Assembly: GCA_011526395.1 (NCBI GenBank) | Contig: WTHW01000224.1 | Location: forward strand, 1-10,502 | DNA from: Alphaproteobacteria bacterium | GTDB taxonomy: Bacteria > Pseudomonadota > Alphaproteobacteria > Puniceispirillales > Puniceispirillaceae | Length of the DNA: 10,502 bases | Direction: 5' to 3' | In this document: in pieces, positions 6,112-10,502 of the stretch | How the letters are laid out: every line of letters starts with the position of its first letter | Position numbering within the stretch: position 1 is the first letter of the stretch | Translations under genes and position numbers: made by a program | The notes under the pieces: model-generated | Told to the model about the DNA's origin: nothing | Seen by the model: the letters and a program-made list of their open reading frames with translations, nothing else | The model's database searches: none

Positions 6112-7377
6112 ATGTCTCGCTATTCAGTCTTTTCTATTTTAAAAAATGGTCTTCGCGGCAATCAGGGCTGGGATGAAGCATGGGGTACGCCAAAGCCGAA
6201 AAAGCATTATGATGTCATCATCATTGGCGGTGGTGGTCACGGGCTTGCGACAGCGTATTATCTGGCCAAAATTCATGGCATCACAAATGTTGCTGTCTTG
6301 GAAAAAGGCTGGCTAGGTGGTGGTAATGCCGGGCGCAATACCACAATCGTGCGCTCTAACTATTTTGTTGAGGGCAATACAGCCTTTTACGAAAAATCCC
6401 TCCAACTTTGGGAAGGCCTCTCACAAGAGTTAAATTACAACGTCATGTTCTCACAAAGAGGGCATTTGAACCTTGTCTTCACACCAGGGCAAAAGGACGC
6501 GATGGCGCGCCGTTATAACACCATGCGCCTTAATGGTATTGATGGTGAATATCTTAACCGCGATCAGGTCAGAAAATTTGTACCGCACCTCAATTACAGC
6601 GATGATGCACGCCTTGAAATTTTGGGCGGCTATTTGCAAAAACGTGCTGGCACAGCCCGTCATGATGCTGTGAATTGGGGCTATGCCAGAGCGGCCTCAA
6701 AGCTGGGTGTTGATATCATCCAAAATTGCGAGGTAACAGGCTTTATCAAACAAGCAGGTCGTATCTGCGGTGTTGAGACAACAATGGGCGAGATAAAGGC
6801 TGATAAAATCGGCATGGCAGTCGCTGGCAATACCTCAGTCATTGCTGAAAAAGCGGGTTTGGGCGATTTGCCGATTGAAAGCCATAAACTCCAAGCCTTT
6901 GTCTCTGAGCCTTTAAAACCATTCCTTGATACCGTTGTTGTTTACGGGGCAGGGCATGGCCATTTCTATATCAGCCAGTCTGATAAAGGCGGCATGGTAT
7001 TTGGCGGCAATATTGATGCCTATAATTCCTATGCTCAAAAGGGCAATTTGCCAATTTACACAGATGTAGCCTCATGCGCCATGAATGTGATGCCATCATT
7101 GGGACGCATTAAATTATTGCGCCAATGGGCTGGCATTATGGATATGTCGATGGATGGCTCACCTTTCATCTGTAAAACAGAGCTGCCCGGGCTTTATCTG
7201 AACGCTGGCTGGTGCTATGGCGGGTTTAAGGCAACACCAGCCTCAGGATGGTGTTTTGCCCATACCATCGCACATGACGAGCCACACGAGATTAATCGTC
7301 TGCTAACAACAGATCGTTTCCGCTTTGGACGTCATATTGATGAATCTGGCAATGGTCCAACACCGAACAGACACTAG
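6112..7377 (+). CDS. soxB: Sarcosine oxidase beta subunit, heterotetrameric type
   Basis: A 421-residue flavoprotein subunit that oxidises sarcosine (N-methylglycine) at FAD and passes electrons to FMN, which reduces O2. The N-terminus MSRYSVFSILKNGLRGNQGW matches the conserved start of the family, which sets the start at ATG 6112. A TTG at 6088 would add eight non-matching residues. The dinucleotide-binding fold is DVIIIGGGGHG (residues 34-44), followed by EKGWLGGGNAGRNTTIVRSN (64-83). His184 in TARHDAVNWGYA corresponds to the histidine that carries covalent FMN in characterised enzymes. The C-terminal region includes MDMSMDGSPFICKTELPGLY and GWCYGGFKATPASG, typical of substrate-side flavin contacts. 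No Shine-Dalgarno is seen. soxD follows after 14 bases. Confidence 0.96.
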   Translation: MSRYSVFSILKNGLRGNQGWDEAWGTPKPKKHYDVIIIGGGGHGLATAYYLAKIHGITNVAVLEKGWLGGGNAGRNTTIVRSNYFVEGNTAFYEKSLQLWEGLSQELNYNVMFSQRGHLNLVFTPGQKDAMARRYNTMRLNGIDGEYLNRDQVRKFVPHLNYSDDARLEILGGYLQKRAGTARHDAVNWGYARAASKLGVDIIQNCEVTGFIKQAGRICGVETTMGEIKADKIGMAVAGNTSVIAEKAGLGDLPIESHKLQAFVSEPLKPFLDTVVVYGAGHGHFYISQSDKGGMVFGGNIDAYNSYAQKGNLPIYTDVASCAMNVMPSLGRIKLLRQWAGIMDMSMDGSPFICKTELPGLYLNAGWCYGGFKATPASGWCFAHTIAHDEPHEINRLLTTDRFRFGRHIDESGNGPTPNRH

Positions 7378-7391
7378 AACGGAGCTAGCAC

Positions 7392-7688
7392 ATGTTACGT
7401 ATTGATTGCCCGTTTTGTGGCAAGCGAGATTATGACGAGTTTACCTACGAAGGTGATGCGTCAGTTACATATCCAGCGATTGATAATACAGATCAAGAGG
7501 CATGGTATCGCGCGGTATTTTTGCGCAAAAACCCCAGAGGTCCTCATAAAGAATATTGGTATCATTCTATGGGATGCCGCATGTGGCTTGAGGTTGAGCG
7601 TGATACGCTTACACATGTGATATCTTCTGTCAGAGCAGCTCACAAGGGCTATGCCAAGAGTATGACTAAAAAAGCGAGCGCAAAATGA
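7392..7688 (+). CDS. soxD: Sarcosine oxidase delta subunit
   Basis: A 98-residue protein, the usual size for the delta subunit of heterotetrameric sarcosine oxidase. It opens with MLRIDCPFCGKRDYDEF. The zinc ligands are expected to be Cys6, Cys9, His58 and Cys62 (CPFC and YWYHSMGCRMWL), as in solved structures of the complex. The subunit is structural and binds near the alpha subunit; it has no catalytic role of its own. ACGGAG (7379-7384) seven bases before the ATG supports the start. The gene lies 14 bases after soxB and overlaps soxA by four bases (ATGA), so the three are one operon. The Lys/Ala-rich tail (MTKKASAK) is probably disordered. Confidence 0.95.
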   Translation: MLRIDCPFCGKRDYDEFTYEGDASVTYPAIDNTDQEAWYRAVFLRKNPRGPHKEYWYHSMGCRMWLEVERDTLTHVISSVRAAHKGYAKSMTKKASAK

Positions 7689-10502
7689 CTGGCTTTCGAT
7701 TAAAAACAGGCGGTCATATTAACCGCGACAAGCCGATATCATTCACATTTGATGGTAAAGCTATCTCAGGCTTTGAAGGTGATGTGGCAACCTCTGCGTT
7801 ACTGGCATCTGGCGATCGTATTTTTGGACGCGGCTTTAAATATCACAGGCCGCGCGGCGTTATGTCTGCTGGCGCAGAAGAAGGTTGCGCTCTGTTTCAG
7901 ATGTATGATGGCAGTGCGCGTATCGCTAATGTCAAAGGCCCTTTGATTGAAATCCATAACCAGCTAGCACTATCAGGACAAAATGGCCTGCCATCTGTGC
8001 GGTTTGATGTGATGGCCATTAACGGCCTGTTCAAATCATTCCTGACAGCTGGTTTTTACTACAAAACCTTTATGGGTCCGTTTTCAAACACAAAATTCTG
8101 GATGCTATGCGAGCGCTTTATCAGAAAGGCAGCTGGCATGGGCGCCGCGACGAGAGACGCTGACCCAGATAATTATGATATCGCTAATGGCTTTTGCGAT
8201 CTTCTTGTCATTGGCGCAGGTCCTGCTGGCCTCACGGCGGCTGTTGAAGCGGCTGAAGCTGGCAAGCGCGTTTGGCTTGTGGAACAAGATTTTCAAGCTG
8301 GCGGCTGGCATTTATCCTCAAATGAAGCATCTGACCTTACTTGGGTACAAGAGATGGTCAATCGCTTTTTGGCAGCTGGCGGCCTGTTAAAATTACGCAC
8401 CACTGCCTTTGGCCTCTATGATGGCACAGTCGCAGGTCTTGTTGAGCGTTGCACTGACCATCTTGACCAAAAACCAGACCATACACCACGCGAAGTCTTT
8501 CACATCGTGCGCGCAGAGGCGATTTTGCTGGCAACAGGCACCACTGAAAGAGTGATTGCGTTCGGTGATAATGACAGGCCGGGTGTGATGAACGCCTCAT
8601 CTGTGCAAAGCTATATTAACCGCTTTGCTGTCGCGCCGGGCAAGCGCATTGTCTTTACAGGCACACATGATGGCATTTATGAAAATGCTCTAGCCGCCGC
8701 TAAAGCTGGCTTACATGTCACATTGCTTGATTCACGTGATGACATACCAGCCCATCTCCAAGATTTATGCGCTGAACATGCCATCGCTCTTATGCCAGCT
8801 CATTTGCCGGTAAAGGCGATTGGACGCACTGGTGTTGTCGGCTTGCAATATGCCACAAAATCAGGTGATGAGATTATTGATACAGGCAAGGTGATTGCAT
8901 GTGATATCATCGCTGTTTCAGGTGGTTATACACCAAATATTCAGCTCATCTCTCATCGCGGTGTGCGCCCTTATTGGGATGATGCGGCTTGCTGTTTCCT
9001 ATCTGGCGAGACATCAGAGCCGATTGGTATTTGCGGCGGTGCTAGTGGCTATTTTGAATTATCAGATGCCATCTCCTCAGCAAGCGGTGCATGGAAGCCT
9101 CTATTTTCCAAAAGGGCGAAAGCAAAGACACCGCCTGCAACAGGCTGGCATAATCATGCCGATACTATCTTTGAGGTGCGCCCAAAAGGCCAAAAGCTCA
9201 AAAGCTTTATTGACCCACAACATGACGTCACAACAGCTGACATAAGACAGGCCAAACAAGAAGGCTTTATTTCTGTTGAGCATATGAAGCGTTACACAAC
9301 ACTTGGCATGGCAACAGATCAAGGGCGTAACGGCAATGTGCTTGGTATTGCCGCTATGGCCGAAGCCAGAGGCATTTCCATCCCAGAAGTTGGCATCACA
9401 ACCTTCCGCCCGCCATTTACGCCTATATCAATTGGTGTGCTGGCTGGTCGTTCTGTTGGTCATCATTGGCAGCCAATCAGACGCACACCAATGCATGATA
9501 CACATATCGCACAAGGCGCACCGATGACAGATGCTGGCCTGTGGAAGCGAGCATGGTATTACCCACAAGCTGGCGAGACCATCAATGATGCCTATATCAG
9601 AGAGGCCGCACGTGTGCGCCAGACGGTTGGCATTGTCGATGTATCCACATTGGGTAAAATCGCTGTGCAAGGGCCAGATGCCGCCACATACTTAAACCGC
9701 CTCTATATCAACGGATTTGCCAAATTGCCTGTTGGCAGAGCGCGTTATGGCATCATGTTGCGTGATGATGGGGCTGTCCTTGATGATGGCACGACATGGC
9801 GTATGGCTGAAGATGACTTCTTCATGACCACAACCACTGCCCAAGCTGGCGAGGTTATGCGCTTTATGGAAGAATTGCGCCAAACAAGATGGCCAGATCT
9901 CAAAGTCCATATCACTTCAGTAACTGACCAATGGGGCGCTGTTGCTGTGGCAGGGCCACAAGCGCGTGAACTACTTCAAAAAGCATTACCAGAATTTGAT
10001 TTCTCTGACGAAGCATTCGGCTTCATGGACGTCAAAGAAGCCGCGCTATCTGTTGATGGCCGTCAGGTGAAAATGCGTGCCGCACGAATCTCATTTTCTG
10101 GCGAGCGCGCCTTTGAGGTTTATATCGAGGCAAGCTATGCAGATACCCTATGGCAAAAGCTAGAAGGCCTATTGCCAGACTTTGACGGTGTTTGTTATGG
10201 GCTAGAAGCTTTGGGCGCTTTGCGTATCGAAAAAGGCCATGTCACAGGCGCTGAGCTTGATGGCAGAGTGACTCTCGAAGATGCCGGCTTTGCCAAAATG
10301 GCATCTTCTAAGAAAGACTACATTGGCAATGTGCTTCGCAAACGTCCCTACCTTGCTGATAATGAAGAGCGTCAAAAGCTAGTTGGTATCATGCCAGTAA
10401 ACCCATCAGAAACATTTAGCGCAGGTGCCATCTTATGCGCGCCTGATAATGTGGCTGGTTTTGGTGATGATTCTTGGCGCCAGCCTGCTCGTGGTGTTGG
10501 TG
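7685..10502 (+). CDS. soxA: Sarcosine oxidase alpha subunit, 5' 939 codons; runs off the right edge
   Basis: I translated this frame from ATG 7685 to the last base and found no stop. The family is about 1000 residues, so roughly the last 60 are missing. Layout: an N-terminal ferredoxin-like domain lacking iron-sulfur cysteines (about 15-105, with YHRPRGVMSAGAEE at 53-66), a linker, and a Rossmann NAD-binding fold with VIGAGPAG (175-182) and ILLATGTTER. Next is a SoxA-type region with GMATDQGRNGNVLGI (about 535-555) and FRPPFTPISIGVLAGR, then a GcvT-like folate-binding domain from about residue 605 to the edge. This subunit binds NAD and tetrahydrofolate, shares the FMN site with SoxB, and turns the released methylene group into 5,10-methylene-THF. 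The start overlaps soxD by ATGA. soxG is expected downstream. Confidence 0.95.
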   Translation, partial: MTGFRLKTGGHINRDKPISFTFDGKAISGFEGDVATSALLASGDRIFGRGFKYHRPRGVMSAGAEEGCALFQMYDGSARIANVKGPLIEIHNQLALSGQNGLPSVRFDVMAINGLFKSFLTAGFYYKTFMGPFSNTKFWMLCERFIRKAAGMGAATRDADPDNYDIANGFCDLLVIGAGPAGLTAAVEAAEAGKRVWLVEQDFQAGGWHLSSNEASDLTWVQEMVNRFLAAGGLLKLRTTAFGLYDGTVAGLVERCTDHLDQKPDHTPREVFHIVRAEAILLATGTTERVIAFGDNDRPGVMNASSVQSYINRFAVAPGKRIVFTGTHDGIYENALAAAKAGLHVTLLDSRDDIPAHLQDLCAEHAIALMPAHLPVKAIGRTGVVGLQYATKSGDEIIDTGKVIACDIIAVSGGYTPNIQLISHRGVRPYWDDAACCFLSGETSEPIGICGGASGYFELSDAISSASGAWKPLFSKRAKAKTPPATGWHNHADTIFEVRPKGQKLKSFIDPQHDVTTADIRQAKQEGFISVEHMKRYTTLGMATDQGRNGNVLGIAAMAEARGISIPEVGITTFRPPFTPISIGVLAGRSVGHHWQPIRRTPMHDTHIAQGAPMTDAGLWKRAWYYPQAGETINDAYIREAARVRQTVGIVDVSTLGKIAVQGPDAATYLNRLYINGFAKLPVGRARYGIMLRDDGAVLDDGTTWRMAEDDFFMTTTTAQAGEVMRFMEELRQTRWPDLKVHITSVTDQWGAVAVAGPQARELLQKALPEFDFSDEAFGFMDVKEAALSVDGRQVKMRAARISFSGERAFEVYIEASYADTLWQKLEGLLPDFDGVCYGLEALGALRIEKGHVTGAELDGRVTLEDAGFAKMASSKKDYIGNVLRKRPYLADNEERQKLVGIMPVNPSETFSAGAILCAPDNVAGFGDDSWRQPARGVG

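Noticed and set aside
8105..9910. Several open frames of 65-116 codons on both strands within the soxA region
   Set aside because: The soxA frame is continuous and matches the alpha subunit along its whole length; the other frames show no family resemblance and no ribosome binding sites, so they are shadows.

Overview
The window looks like an ordinary chromosomal stretch from an alphaproteobacterium of moderate GC, plausibly a marine lineage such as SAR116 (Puniceispirillum-like). The lineage is an inference from protein resemblance: a DinB with an N-terminal Cys4 zinc ribbon, a DUF2842 membrane protein, and a soxB-soxD-soxA order typical of alphaproteobacteria. I see no insertion sequence, phage gene, CRISPR array, tRNA or rRNA. 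Coding density is high, and the longest gene-free stretch is about 120 bases.

Left part (1-3000). The 3' end of a YczE-type membrane protein gene overlaps by four bases (ATGA) a fumarylacetoacetate hydrolase (FAH) family gene. A convergent gene three bases further on encodes a small Tat-exported YHS-domain protein. Divergent from it, across only 43 bases, is dinB (DNA polymerase IV) with an N-terminal zinc ribbon.

Middle part (3001-6111). An AmpG-like permease gene (muropeptide uptake family) stands alone with its own strong ribosome binding site. A tightly packed trio follows: a gamma-glutamylcyclotransferase-like protein, a TSUP (TauE/SafE) membrane transporter and a 67-residue DUF2842 membrane protein. 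Consecutive genes overlap by 8 and 4 bases, so they are probably co-transcribed and translationally coupled.

Right part (6112-10502). This is the heterotetrameric sarcosine oxidase operon: soxB (FAD subunit carrying the covalent-FMN histidine), soxD (zinc-binding delta subunit) and soxA (NAD- and folate-binding alpha subunit). soxA is open for its whole visible length and runs off the right edge; soxG would be expected just beyond. Together these oxidatively demethylate sarcosine to glycine, passing the one-carbon unit to tetrahydrofolate and reducing O2 to H2O2. This fits use of methylated amines, glycine betaine or creatine breakdown products.

I did not find a convincing undescribed system. 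The more interesting points are the absence of Shine-Dalgarno sequences at the first genes of several transcription units, the overlapping GGCT-TSUP-DUF2842 unit, and short palindromic or direct repeats upstream of soxB and ampG.
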